64,000 nucleotides of DNA from Spirochaetota bacterium. Its GTDB lineage: Bacteria; Spirochaetota; Brachyspiria; Brachyspirales; JACRPF01. Of this stretch, positions 18,087 to 26,559 are shown piece after piece (the first letter of the stretch is position 1; each line of letters begins with the position of its first letter). The stretch covers positions 62,001 through 126,000 of the forward strand of contig JACRPF010000013.1 in the NCBI GenBank assembly GCA_016214035.1, in the 5' to 3' direction. Below the pieces are notes generated by a model. It worked only from the letters and a program-made list of their open reading frames with translations. It did not search any database and was not told the DNA's origin. Made by a program: the position numbers and the translations under genes.

Positions 18087-21000
18087 ATGCAAAGGCGTAT
18101 TCTTGCACTGAGCGCGGTGTTTGCCATCGCCCTATGTCCAATTCCAGGTCAGGTGCTGTCTACGCAGTCAAATGTGCTTCGCGTCGCCGCCGGCAATAAT
18201 TATCCGCCGCACGAGTTCACCGAGAACGGAAAACCGGCGGGATTCGATATCGATATCATACGCGCGGCCGCAGCAGAGATGGGCTATACGATACAGGTGA
18301 CGAACGGGCCATATGGTGAAATGGTCAAGGGCGTCATTGACGGCACCTATGACGTGCTCGCGGGCAGTTCGATAGTGCCGCATATGACCAATATCGCCGT
18401 CTTCTCGATACCCACCTGCGAGGTTTCCTTCGCGCTTTTCGTGAGGAAAAACGCATCCGTTCGTTCTCACGCCGATCTCTCAAACAGGAGCATCGTCATT
18501 CAGCACGGCAGCGCCATGGGTGAGCTGTTCCGCCAATCGATGCCGGGCTCCCGGTTTGTCAGCGTTCCCGACGATCTCGACAGTCTGCTCCTGGTGAACG
18601 ACGGCCAGTACGACGGCGCATTCCTTCCGAAACTGCAGGGGTTGTACTACATCAACCGGTATTCATTGCGGGACGTACGTCCGCTTTTCACGGCCGTGTA
18701 CGTACGCCCGTACGGATTTCTTGCCGCAAAAAGTAACGCCGCTGCCGTGCAGCTGCTCAACAACGGCCTCTCCATCATCAAGGGGAACGGAAAATATAGG
18801 GAGATCGTCAAGCGATGGTTCACGGCATACGAACGGCCGGTGTCCCGCGAACTCGTTACGGCTGTCATCGCGGGTATTGTCGTGCTGGTTATGCTGCTCC
18901 TGTTCGCGGCACTGTTCATCATCGTGCTGCGGCGGCAGGTGACCCGCGCCGTGCGGGATCTTGCCGAGCGCGAACAGAATCTCGCGACAACGCTTCACTC
19001 CATCGGAGATGCGGTCATCGTCGCGGATGCCGGCGGCAGCGTAACGAGGATGAATCCGGTGGCCGAACACCTTACCGGCTGGAAGGTAACGGAAGCCCGC
19101 GGCAGACCGCTCATCGAAATATTCCGTATCGTCAACGCCCACTCGCGCAAACCCGTTGCGGATCCGGTGGCACGGGTGGTGGCGACCGGCAATGTGGTGG
19201 GGCTCGCCAATCACACCGTGCTTATTGCCCGCGACGGCGTTGAGCGGCAGATCGCCGACAGCGGCGCACCGATACGCGATGCCGCCGGGAGCATTGTGGG
19301 TGTCGTGTTGGTGTTCCGCGACGTGACCGACGATTATGCCATGCTCGAACGGATAGCCGCGAGCGAGGAGCGCATGTCGTCGCTCTTCACGAATATGAGC
19401 GAAGGTGTGGCGCTGCACGATGTGATCCTTGATGACGCCGGAAAACCGGTCGAATACCGCATCGTCGATATCAATCCGCGATATGAAGCGATCCTCGGCG
19501 TGAAACGAGCGGACATCGTCGGCAAACTGAGTCGCGAAGCATACGGCACGCCTGCGCCGCCGTATCTCGAGGAGTTCACCGGTGTCGGCATTACGGGTAT
19601 TCCGTACCGGTTTGAGACCTATTTCCCGCCCATGGATAAGCATTTTTCGATCTCGGTTGCCCCGTGGGGAAAGAACGGATTCGCCACAATTTTTTCAGAT
19701 ATCTCCGAGCGTAAAAAGCAGGAAACGCTTCTGCGCGAGAAAGCGGAGGAACTCGACCGTTTCTTCACCACCAATCTCGACCTGCTCTGCATCGCCGATA
19801 CGGACGGTAATTTTCACCGCATCAATCCTGAGTGGGAAAAGGCGCTCGGATACACTATCGAGGAGCTCATGGGAAAGAAATTTCTTGAGCTCGTGCATCC
19901 CGACGATATGGAGGCGACGCTTGCCGCCGTTGCCAATCTCGCCGAACAGAAAACGGTAACCGATTTTGTCAACCGCTACCGCCGCAAGGACGGATCATAC
20001 CGGTACATTGAATGGCGGTCGTATCCATCGGGAAAATTCATCCATGCCGCCGCACGGGACATCACGGAGCGGCTGGCAGCGGAAGATGCGCTCAGGGTGA
20101 GCGAGGAACGCAATCGCTCGTTTCTCAAGGCGATACCCGATCTGATTTTCGTGATTGACAGGGATGGTGTGTTTCTCGACTACAATGCGGAACGTCAGGA
20201 CGATCTTTACACACGTCCCGAATACTTTCTCGGCAAACGCGTGCAGGATATACTTCCCCCCGACGTATCGTCCGGCCTCATGACGACAGCCGCGCAGGTC
20301 GGGCGCACCGGCATCATGGGTGTATATGAATATGAACTCGCCATGCCCACCGGCTCTGTGCGCAGTTTCGAGGCGCGTCTCACACCGTACGGACCCGGCC
20401 GCATTGCGGCACTCGTACGCGACATAACGGTACAGAAGAACGAGGAGGCGGAACGCAAACGGCGCGAGGAACGTTTCATGCAGACCGAAAAGCTCCTGTC
20501 GCTCGGGGAACTGACGGCCGGACTTGCGCATGAGATCAACCAGCCGCTCACGGCGATATCGCTCGGGCTGGCAAATACCATGCTCCTCGCATCGTCTGAG
20601 TGCATGGACAGCGTAAAGATTCGCGAAAAACTGTCGCGCCTGACCGATCACGTCAAGCGCATCACCACGCTGATGGATCATATCAGAACGTTTTCGCGCG
20701 ATCAGAAATCGGATGACGCCGACGTGTTCGACGTAGCCGCCGCTGTTGTCGGTGCCCTCGGTCTTGTCCGCGTGCAGTATGAAAACGACCTCATCACATT
20801 TTCCGTTTCACATGAGCAGAGCGGGCTCTTCGTGCGGGGGAACCGCTACCGGCTTGAACAGGTGATCCTCAATCTGCTCACCAATGCCAGGGATTCTCTT
20901 ACGGAAAAGAAACAGCGCGGCGTGCAGTTCAGAAAAACGATCGACATTCGGGTATTTTCGGATCGTCCCGCCGCGGCGTCGATAGCGGTACGTGACAATG

Positions 21001-21200
21001 GTGTTGGCATTGCGCCGGCAGTGCTCCACCGGATTTTCGAACCGTTCTTCACCACCAAGCCTGTCGGTAAAGGCACGGGACTCGGGCTTTCGGTAAGTTT
21101 CGGCATCATGCGGGATATGAACGGCACGATAGAAGCTGAGAGTACTGAAGGAGAGTACGCGGAGTTCATCCTGCGTCTTCCGACAGTGAAAGGAACATGA
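18087..21200 (+). CDS. Sensor histidine kinase with solute-binding and PAS domains
   Basis: 1037 residues. Signal peptide (1-25), family-3 solute-binding domain (about 28-250, LRVAAGNNYPPHEF), one membrane helix (about 255-282), then about four PAS domains (290-790, e.g. MNPVAEHLTGWK). The HisKA domain has the phospho-acceptor H815 in GLAHEINQPLTA, and the ATPase domain has NLLTNARDSL, DNGVGIA and GKGTGLGLS. It presumably binds an amino acid or other small solute in the periplasm and phosphorylates the receiver encoded two bases downstream. Start 18087 begins the signal peptide after GAGGTGG; the GTG at 18039 is upstream of that site. Confidence 0.92.
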   Translation: MQRRILALSAVFAIALCPIPGQVLSTQSNVLRVAAGNNYPPHEFTENGKPAGFDIDIIRAAAAEMGYTIQVTNGPYGEMVKGVIDGTYDVLAGSSIVPHMTNIAVFSIPTCEVSFALFVRKNASVRSHADLSNRSIVIQHGSAMGELFRQSMPGSRFVSVPDDLDSLLLVNDGQYDGAFLPKLQGLYYINRYSLRDVRPLFTAVYVRPYGFLAAKSNAAAVQLLNNGLSIIKGNGKYREIVKRWFTAYERPVSRELVTAVIAGIVVLVMLLLFAALFIIVLRRQVTRAVRDLAEREQNLATTLHSIGDAVIVADAGGSVTRMNPVAEHLTGWKVTEARGRPLIEIFRIVNAHSRKPVADPVARVVATGNVVGLANHTVLIARDGVERQIADSGAPIRDAAGSIVGVVLVFRDVTDDYAMLERIAASEERMSSLFTNMSEGVALHDVILDDAGKPVEYRIVDINPRYEAILGVKRADIVGKLSREAYGTPAPPYLEEFTGVGITGIPYRFETYFPPMDKHFSISVAPWGKNGFATIFSDISERKKQETLLREKAEELDRFFTTNLDLLCIADTDGNFHRINPEWEKALGYTIEELMGKKFLELVHPDDMEATLAAVANLAEQKTVTDFVNRYRRKDGSYRYIEWRSYPSGKFIHAAARDITERLAAEDALRVSEERNRSFLKAIPDLIFVIDRDGVFLDYNAERQDDLYTRPEYFLGKRVQDILPPDVSSGLMTTAAQVGRTGIMGVYEYELAMPTGSVRSFEARLTPYGPGRIAALVRDITVQKNEEAERKRREERFMQTEKLLSLGELTAGLAHEINQPLTAISLGLANTMLLASSECMDSVKIREKLSRLTDHVKRITTLMDHIRTFSRDQKSDDADVFDVAAAVVGALGLVRVQYENDLITFSVSHEQSGLFVRGNRYRLEQVILNLLTNARDSLTEKKQRGVQFRKTIDIRVFSDRPAAASIAVRDNGVGIAPAVLHRIFEPFFTTKPVGKGTGLGLSVSFGIMRDMNGTIEAESTEGEYAEFILRLPTVKGT

Positions 21201-21201
21201 G

Positions 21202-21576
21202 ATGAAACCGCTGTCCATCATGGTACTTGATGACAATGACGATGTCCGCGATGAGATCGTCGAATTCCTGTCGCTTAGCGGATTTTCCGCGCAGGGAATA
21301 CGCTGCGTATCGGATGCGCTTGCCGTAATCGGCAAAACCCCGCCGGATATTCTCATCCTCGACCTTCGCATGCCCGATATGGACGGCATGCAGGTGCTCG
21401 GAAAACTCAGGTCGATGGGCTCGACGGTCGATGTGATCATGGCGAGCGGATATGTCGATCAGGAAATGGAAGCGGCCGCGAAAGCGCTCGGCGCGTCCGC
21501 GGTGCTGCATAAACCGCTTGCCGTAGAGACTCTGATAGCGGCGATCGAGGCAACCGCGAGCTATAAGCGGGGATGA
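21202..21576 (+). CDS. Single-domain response regulator (CheY-like)
   Basis: A 124-residue receiver with no output domain: acidic pair D10-D11, phospho-acceptor D54 (LILDLRMPD), and a Lys in VLHKPLA. It starts two bases after the stop of the kinase gene, so it is the likely phosphate acceptor. Without a DNA-binding or enzymatic domain, the output must be a protein partner or a phosphorelay. No further relay protein is visible next to it. Confidence 0.92.
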   Translation: MKPLSIMVLDDNDDVRDEIVEFLSLSGFSAQGIRCVSDALAVIGKTPPDILILDLRMPDMDGMQVLGKLRSMGSTVDVIMASGYVDQEMEAAAKALGASAVLHKPLAVETLIAAIEATASYKRG

Positions 21577-21661
21577 GGCACACCCGCACATTCCGGAGCG
21601 CCGCGTCTATATGCACAGAATTCATACCGCACAGACATGCAGCCCGTTCATTGTACCGGTA

Positions 21662-21690
21662 GTGTCATTTTTCACCGCGCGATATATACT
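21662..21690 (+). promoter_or_regulatory. Leaderless promoter of the PRMT-like gene
   Basis: GTGTCA (21662-21667) and TATACT (21685-21690) with a 17-bp spacer. Six bases separate the -10 from ATG 21697, so position +1 is predicted to be the A of the start codon. No ribosome site is present. Confidence 0.65.
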
Positions 21691-21696
21691 CTGCGT

Positions 21697-22620
21697 ATGA
21701 TCGAACTCCATCGGAAACTCCTCGGCGATGCGGTACGTAACCGCGCGTTTCATGATGCGCTTCAGAAAACGGTGCGCCCCGGCGTGACGCTCCTCGACGT
21801 GGGTGCGGGAACGGGATTCTTAAGCTTCATCGCCTCGCGCATGGGTGCGAAGTGTCATCTTGTCGAGCAGGAGAACATCATAACGCTTGCCCGCAGTATT
21901 GGCGATCTGAATGGGATAAAGAACTGCACCTATCGCCACGAGCATTCCACGAAAGCGTCGTATAAAGGAAAAGTGGATATCATCGTCTCCGAGACGCTCG
22001 GGAATTATGCGTTCGAAGAAAATATCATCGAATCCATCGAAAGCGTGCGGCACATGCTCAAGCCCGGCGGTGTCATCATGCCGTCGTCGCTGCGCCAGTT
22101 CATCGCGCCGGTGATAACGCCGCGGCTCTACGACGGCATCAATATCTGGGACACTATCGGCTATGATCTCGACATGTCGCCGGCGAAGGCGATGTCGCTC
22201 AACAATATGTATGTGAAGACGGTGCTGCCGGATGATATCGGCGGCGAATCGAACGCCCGGCAGTGGGACGCGGTTGATTTCTACAAGAAAAGCAAAAGCG
22301 TGCGCAACGGCAACATACGCTGGAGCCTGAAAAGCGGGACGGTGTACGGTTTCGCGCTCTGGTGGGAGAGTACGCTCGCCGAGGGTGTAACGCTTTCAAC
22401 AAGCCCGTTCGCGCCGCTCACCCACTGGGAGCAGATATATCTTCCGCTGGTGACGCCGGTAACGCTCAAGCGTCCGTCGGTTATCGAGGCTACGCTTCTA
22501 TCCGACTCGCGGTTCTCCGTAGGCATAGACCTTTCATGGACACTGCGCGTATTTGAGGGCGAGAAGCAGACCGCCGAACAGGCGATGAGCATGGAACAGG
22601 GCATGTATCCGCGCACCTGA
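21697..22620 (+). CDS. Protein arginine methyltransferase (PRMT)-like SAM methyltransferase
   Basis: 307 residues. Motif I D34-V-G-A-G-T-G40, with E57 expected to bind the SAM ribose. The double-E loop has E99 and E108 nine residues apart (SETLGNYAFEE), the spacing of the PRMT catalytic pair. A THW motif lies at T242-H243-W244 in the C-terminal beta-barrel part. That combination is the hallmark of eukaryotic-type PRMTs rather than generic methyltransferases. The target is unknown; arginine methylation is an inference from motifs. It is transcribed alone from a leaderless promoter, between a response regulator and recA. Confidence 0.75.
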   Translation: MIELHRKLLGDAVRNRAFHDALQKTVRPGVTLLDVGAGTGFLSFIASRMGAKCHLVEQENIITLARSIGDLNGIKNCTYRHEHSTKASYKGKVDIIVSETLGNYAFEENIIESIESVRHMLKPGGVIMPSSLRQFIAPVITPRLYDGINIWDTIGYDLDMSPAKAMSLNNMYVKTVLPDDIGGESNARQWDAVDFYKKSKSVRNGNIRWSLKSGTVYGFALWWESTLAEGVTLSTSPFAPLTHWEQIYLPLVTPVTLKRPSVIEATLLSDSRFSVGIDLSWTLRVFEGEKQTAEQAMSMEQGMYPRT

Positions 22621-22758
22621 CCGGGGTCGCGAATAAAAAAGTACGATTTTCAGGCAGATTGCATACGGAAAATAGTGTTTATATAGATGTACGGATAGCG
22701 GTCCGGTATTATGTATACCTGGCATATCTGTTTGACTATCAATTTTTGAGCGATGCGG

Positions 22759-22764
22759 TATAAT
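22759..22764 (+). promoter_or_regulatory. -10 box of recA
   Basis: TATAAT at 22759-22764. The nearest good -35 (TTGACT, 22732-22737) has a 21-bp spacer, so it is weak or needs an activator. A dyad GGTAT-N5-ATACC lies further upstream near 22706-22720. I see no recognisable LexA box. Confidence 0.5.
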
Positions 22765-22793
22765 GCGCCGCAGCGTATGTAAGGAGATGCCCC

Positions 22794-23933
22794 ATGGCCG
22801 TTAAAAAAGACAAAAAAGACGAAGCAAAAGCGAAAGGCAAAGAAGAAGCCGTTGAGATGATAATGGACGTCATCAATAAAAAATACGGCGCCGGTTCGTT
22901 CATGAAACTCGGCACCGACAAGCACGTGAACGCCCCCGTGATACCCACCGGCGCGCTCACACTCGACGCGGCGCTCGGCGTGGGCGGCATTCCGCGTGGA
23001 CGTGTCAGTGAGATTTACGGACATGAAGCGTCGGGAAAGACCACGCTTACCCTCCACATCATCGCCGAAGCGCAGAAAATGGGCGGGAACGCCGCGTTCA
23101 TCGACGCCGAACACGCGCTCGATCCGGTATACGCCAAAGCGCTCGGGGTAGACACCGATAACCTCTATATATCACAGCCGGACAGCGCCGAAGAAGCGCT
23201 CGATATTCTCGAAAAGGTCGTTGCGTCAAGCGCGTTCGACGTCGTCGTGCTCGACTCGGTGGCGGCACTCGTATCGCGCGCGGAACTCGCCGGCGAGATG
23301 GGCGATGCGCACATCGCGCTTCAGGCACGGCTCATGAGCCATGCGCTCCGTAAACTCACCGCGCAGATCAGCACCACGAATACCGCGGTCATCTTCATCA
23401 ATCAGCTCAGGCAGAACATACAGGCGTCCGGTTACGGCGCAGGGCCCACCGAGATAACCACCGGCGGCAAGGCGCTCAAGTTCTACGCGTCCATCCGTCT
23501 CGATGTCCGCCGCACCGAATGGGTGAAAAAAGGCGAGGATACCATCGGGCACAAGATAAAGATCAAGGTAGTAAAGAACAAACTTTCAGCGCCGTTCAAG
23601 ATCGTCGAGCTTGAGATCATCTTCGGTAAAGGCATTTCAAAGGAAGGGCTTCTCATCGATATGGGTCTTGAGACGAAAGTCCTTTCACGGTCCGGTGCGT
23701 GGTTCTACCGCAACGGGGAACAGATCGCGCAGGGCAAAGAACGTCTGCGCGACATGCTCGAAGCGGATGAGAAATTCCGGGCCGATCTTGAGGCCGAAAT
23801 CCGCTCAAAACTTAATATCGGAAAAACCGCCGAAGTACCGGCTGCCGGTGCCGGGGAAACGGCTGATACGGCCGCCGGCGAAGGTACGGAACCCGAAGCG
23901 CTTTCCGAAGATACGGTCATCGAAAAGGCATAA
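22794..23933 (+). CDS. recA: Recombinase RecA
   Basis: 379 residues. The RecA core carries Walker A (GHEASGKTT), the VVVLDSVAAL Walker B strand, the L2 region (INQLRQNIQASGYG) and KFYASIRLDVRR. A Lys-rich N-terminus (MAVKKDKKDEAKAK) and an acidic Ala/Glu-rich C-terminal tail complete it. It catalyses homologous strand exchange and activates LexA self-cleavage where LexA is present. AAGGAG lies seven bases before ATG 22794. Transcribed from its own promoter. Confidence 0.98.
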   Translation: MAVKKDKKDEAKAKGKEEAVEMIMDVINKKYGAGSFMKLGTDKHVNAPVIPTGALTLDAALGVGGIPRGRVSEIYGHEASGKTTLTLHIIAEAQKMGGNAAFIDAEHALDPVYAKALGVDTDNLYISQPDSAEEALDILEKVVASSAFDVVVLDSVAALVSRAELAGEMGDAHIALQARLMSHALRKLTAQISTTNTAVIFINQLRQNIQASGYGAGPTEITTGGKALKFYASIRLDVRRTEWVKKGEDTIGHKIKIKVVKNKLSAPFKIVELEIIFGKGISKEGLLIDMGLETKVLSRSGAWFYRNGEQIAQGKERLRDMLEADEKFRADLEAEIRSKLNIGKTAEVPAAGAGETADTAAGEGTEPEALSEDTVIEKA

Positions 23934-23949
23934 CGCTGCGGGAATCAAG

Positions 23950-23977
23950 TTGCGGGTTTTCCGCGCTGTGATATAAT
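23950..23977 (+). promoter_or_regulatory. Near-leaderless promoter of the receiver-LpxC gene
   Basis: TTGCGG (23950-23955) and TATAAT (23972-23977) with a 16-bp spacer. The predicted start at 23984 leaves only four bases before ATG 23988 and no ribosome site. Confidence 0.65.
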
Positions 23978-23987
23978 CATCGCACCT

Positions 23988-25310
23988 ATGGCGCGTAAAA
24001 CAAAAAAAACAAAAGGCTCCGTCCTTATCATCGATGATCAGAAGCATATTCTCACATCGCTGCGTACGCTGTTCGAATCGGAAGGCTACAATGTCTACAC
24101 CGCCGATGACGGCGACAAAGGGCTTTTGTGCATAGAGAATCTGTCGCCCGACATCGTGCTGCTTGACGTCTGGCTTCCGCAGATAGACGGGCTTGCGCTG
24201 CTTGAGAAGATCGTCGCGAAGAACAGTGCAATACCGGTCATTATGATGAGCGGCCATGCGGGAATCGAGACCGCGGTACGCGCGACAAAAATGGGCGCGG
24301 TTGATTTTCTTGAAAAACCATTCACGCTTGATAATGTGCTCCGCCTTGTTGAAAAACATGTGCATAAGGCAGTATCGCCTTCACTGAAGAACACCCCGGA
24401 ATCGCGTGTGAAAAGGGTCGTTACGTCATCCGCGCCGTATCAGCGGAGCGCCAAGGGTCTCATCCGGCAGGCGACGATTGAAAAAAGCGTTGTGTTCAAC
24501 GGTTTCGGACTCATGAGCGGACGGCATCTTGGCATGCAGCTGCTCCCGGCACCCCCGGGAAGCGGCATACGGTTCATCGACATCGCCAGCAATACCGATA
24601 TTCCGCTGCATCCGGATTATCTTTCCGGCAAGAGCGGAGACCGGACACTGGTCAATTCGACAGCACTCGTATCCGGCAAGGCACGCGCGCGCACCATCGA
24701 GCACCTGCTTGCGGCCCTGCATATGTTTCGCATCACCAACATAACGGTGAAAATAGACGAGGAGATACCCAACGTCGACGGCTCGGCGATAGATTTCTGC
24801 CGGCTTATACGCGAGGCCGGCGTGTCGCAGCAGCGGGAGAAAACGGGCGAGCTGGTCATAGCGAAACGAATGGCGTTCGGGGAGATAAAGAACAGCAAGG
24901 CATACATGGTGATTACGCCGTATAACGGGTTTGCGATAGACCTTCGCATCGATTTTCCGAAGCCCATCGGCGTTCAGCGCTATTCATTCAAATTCACCTC
25001 GCCGCGGTCGTTCGAACGCGACGTAGCGCCGGCGCGTTCGTTCAACACTATCGAAAACATTGACAACGCGCAGAAAAACGGGAGCGTCGGCAGCGGTATG
25101 ATTGGAAGCCACATCATCATCTCGCGCGGCAAAGTGATCAATACCGAACTGCGGTTTCCCAATGAGTTCGTCCGGCATAAGATACTTGACATCATCGGTG
25201 ATCTCTATCTGCTCGGCAGACCCATCCGCGGCAGGATAAAAGCGAACCGGACATCACATAATTTCAATCATCTTGTGGTGAAGGAACTGGCAAAGGTTTT
25301 CGGGCTGTAG
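23988..25310 (+). CDS. lpxC: Receiver domain-LpxC fusion (UDP-3-O-acyl-GlcNAc deacetylase)
   Basis: 440 residues. Residues 10-125 are a complete receiver: D16-D17, phospho-acceptor D60, S88 and K110. Residues from about 160 to 440 are LpxC, the committed Zn2+ deacetylase of lipid A synthesis. The catalytic set is intact: E238-H239 (TIEHLLAAL), H397-K398 and D401 (FVRHKILD), and H424 near the C-terminus. The linker is about 35 residues. The fusion implies that phosphorylation could control lipid A synthesis directly. No kinase gene is adjacent. Transcribed from a near-leaderless promoter after recA. Confidence 0.92.
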   Translation: MARKTKKTKGSVLIIDDQKHILTSLRTLFESEGYNVYTADDGDKGLLCIENLSPDIVLLDVWLPQIDGLALLEKIVAKNSAIPVIMMSGHAGIETAVRATKMGAVDFLEKPFTLDNVLRLVEKHVHKAVSPSLKNTPESRVKRVVTSSAPYQRSAKGLIRQATIEKSVVFNGFGLMSGRHLGMQLLPAPPGSGIRFIDIASNTDIPLHPDYLSGKSGDRTLVNSTALVSGKARARTIEHLLAALHMFRITNITVKIDEEIPNVDGSAIDFCRLIREAGVSQQREKTGELVIAKRMAFGEIKNSKAYMVITPYNGFAIDLRIDFPKPIGVQRYSFKFTSPRSFERDVAPARSFNTIENIDNAQKNGSVGSGMIGSHIIISRGKVINTELRFPNEFVRHKILDIIGDLYLLGRPIRGRIKANRTSHNFNHLVVKELAKVFGL

Positions 25311-25347
25311 GCGACATTGCGCAATGCGCACGAAAATCACAGCCCCC

Positions 25348-26220
25348 CTACGGCACTACCTTGTTCAGCGGATATTCCACGATACCTTCGGCGCCCGCGG
25401 CCTTCAGCGTCTGTATGAGCGTACGCACCATCTGCTCATCGATGATGGTTTCAACCGCACACCAGCGTCCGTCGACGAGCGGTGAAACGGTGGGGTTCGT
25501 GAGTGACGGCAGCAGCTTCACCACCGCGTCGAGCTTATCGCGCTGCACGTTCATCTTGATGCCCACTTTACTTTCGGCGAGCAGAGCGGAACGCAGGAGC
25601 AGCGATATCTGTTCTATCTTGCTCCGTTTCCACGCATCCGCGGCGCTTTTTTTATTGGCGATGAAACGCGTTGTTGATTCGAGCACGGTGTCGATGATGC
25701 GCAGATTGTTCGCGCGAAGCGAGCTTCCCGTCTCGGTGATCTCGACGATGGCGTCCACGAGCGTGGGCGCCTTCACTTCGGTGGCGCCCCATGAATATTC
25801 CACGTCAACTGAGACATTTTTCGACGCGAAATACTTTTTTGAGATATTCACCACTTCCGTGGCGATACGTTTCCCGTTGAGGTCGGCGGCTGTTTTGTAT
25901 GGTGAGTCGTTGGGTACGGCGAGCACCCAGCGCACCGGCCGCATACCCTGTTTCGCGTAGATGAGTTCCGCGATCTCTTCGACAGCGCAATCCGTCTCGA
26001 TGAGCCAGTCCCTGCCGGTGATACCCGCATCCACGATGCCCTCGGTAACATACCGGCCTATCTCCTGCGCGCGGAGCAGAATGAGTTCGATTTCGGAATC
26101 GTTGATATACGGAAAATACGAGCGCGATGATGAAAGAGTTATTTCGAAACCCGCTTTCGCGAACAGCGCAAACGTGGTGTCCTGCAGGCTTCCTTTCGGT
26201 ATGGCAAGTTTGAGCTTCAT
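25348..26220 (-). CDS. hisG: ATP phosphoribosyltransferase, long form
   Basis: A 290-residue HisG that catalyses the first step of histidine synthesis (ATP + PRPP). The N-terminus [13 protein letters not shown], the PRPP-type segment [18 protein letters not shown] and a C-terminal regulatory domain (from about 210, [20 protein letters not shown]) show the long, His-feedback-inhibited form that needs no HisZ. It is not next to other his genes. AAGGAA precedes the ATG. Convergent with the receiver-LpxC gene. Confidence 0.95.
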   Translation of the reverse strand: MKLKLAIPKGSLQDTTFALFAKAGFEITLSSSRSYFPYINDSEIELILLRAQEIGRYVTEGIVDAGITGRDWLIETDCAVEEIAELIYAKQGMRPVRWVLAVPNDSPYKTAADLNGKRIATEVVNISKKYFASKNVSVDVEYSWGATEVKAPTLVDAIVEITETGSSLRANNLRIIDTVLESTTRFIANKKSAADAWKRSKIEQISLLLRSALLAESKVGIKMNVQRDKLDAVVKLLPSLTNPTVSPLVDGRWCAVETIIDEQMVRTLIQTLKAAGAEGIVEYPLNKVVP

Positions 26221-26248
26221 TATGATTCCTTGTGAAGATGTTCGTACC

Positions 26249-26276
26249 GTTATACCCTATGCATCTCATTTTGCAA
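26249..26276 (-). promoter_or_regulatory. Promoter of hisG
   Basis: On the minus strand, TTGCAA (26271-26276) and TATAAC (26249-26254) with a 16-bp spacer. The predicted start at 26242 gives a 21-base leader, too short for His attenuation. Confidence 0.6.
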
Positions 26277-26301
26277 GCATAGCGCGGGATTTTCCGCAGC
26301 C

Positions 26302-26467
26302 GTACCTGAAAAGCAGGTCGCATCCATGAGCGCATGGATGCGCTGCTGAAACGAGGAGCATTCAAATACCCGCGCTAACGCCGAGCGCAAGCGGTGCAGG
26401 ACGCCGTTGCGGAGCCGTACTCGGCGACCACGCGAAAGCGACGATATGGTTCGTGGAATATTTCACG
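26302..26467. other. Structured 340-base intergenic region, possible ncRNA
   Basis: The only gene-free stretch above 300 bases (26221-26559). It holds a chain of stems. ACCTG/CAGGT is at 26304-26318. Perfect 10-bp arms CGCATCCATG/CATGGATGCG are at 26319-26342. A nested stem has CGCCGAG/CTCGGCG (26379-26385 with 26420-26426) enclosing an 8-bp helix with one bulge (26386-26394 with 26404-26411). CGC-GAAA-GCG is at 26431-26440 and CGTG/CACG at 26452-26467. The GAAA tetraloop favours the plus strand. No T-run terminator is visible and I match no known RNA family. Confidence 0.45.
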
Positions 26468-26525
26468 CGCATGAAGCAATATTTGTAGATACATAATATA
26501 ACGCGGGCGACCCCGAGCCCATCAC

Positions 26526-26553
26526 TTGTTGAATCGCATTTCTCTGATAGAAT
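26526..26553 (+). promoter_or_regulatory. Leaderless promoter of the helical-repeat membrane protein
   Basis: TTGTTG (26526-26531) and TAGAAT (26548-26553) with a 16-bp spacer. Six bases then precede ATG 26560, so +1 is the A of the start codon. No ribosome site. Confidence 0.6.
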
Positions 26554-26559
26554 AATAAC

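Noticed and set aside
22621-22793. LexA/SOS box before recA
   Set aside because: Neither the CTGT-N8-ACAG nor the GAAC-N4-GTTC type is visible. A GGTAT-N5-ATACC dyad exists but cannot be tied to LexA.
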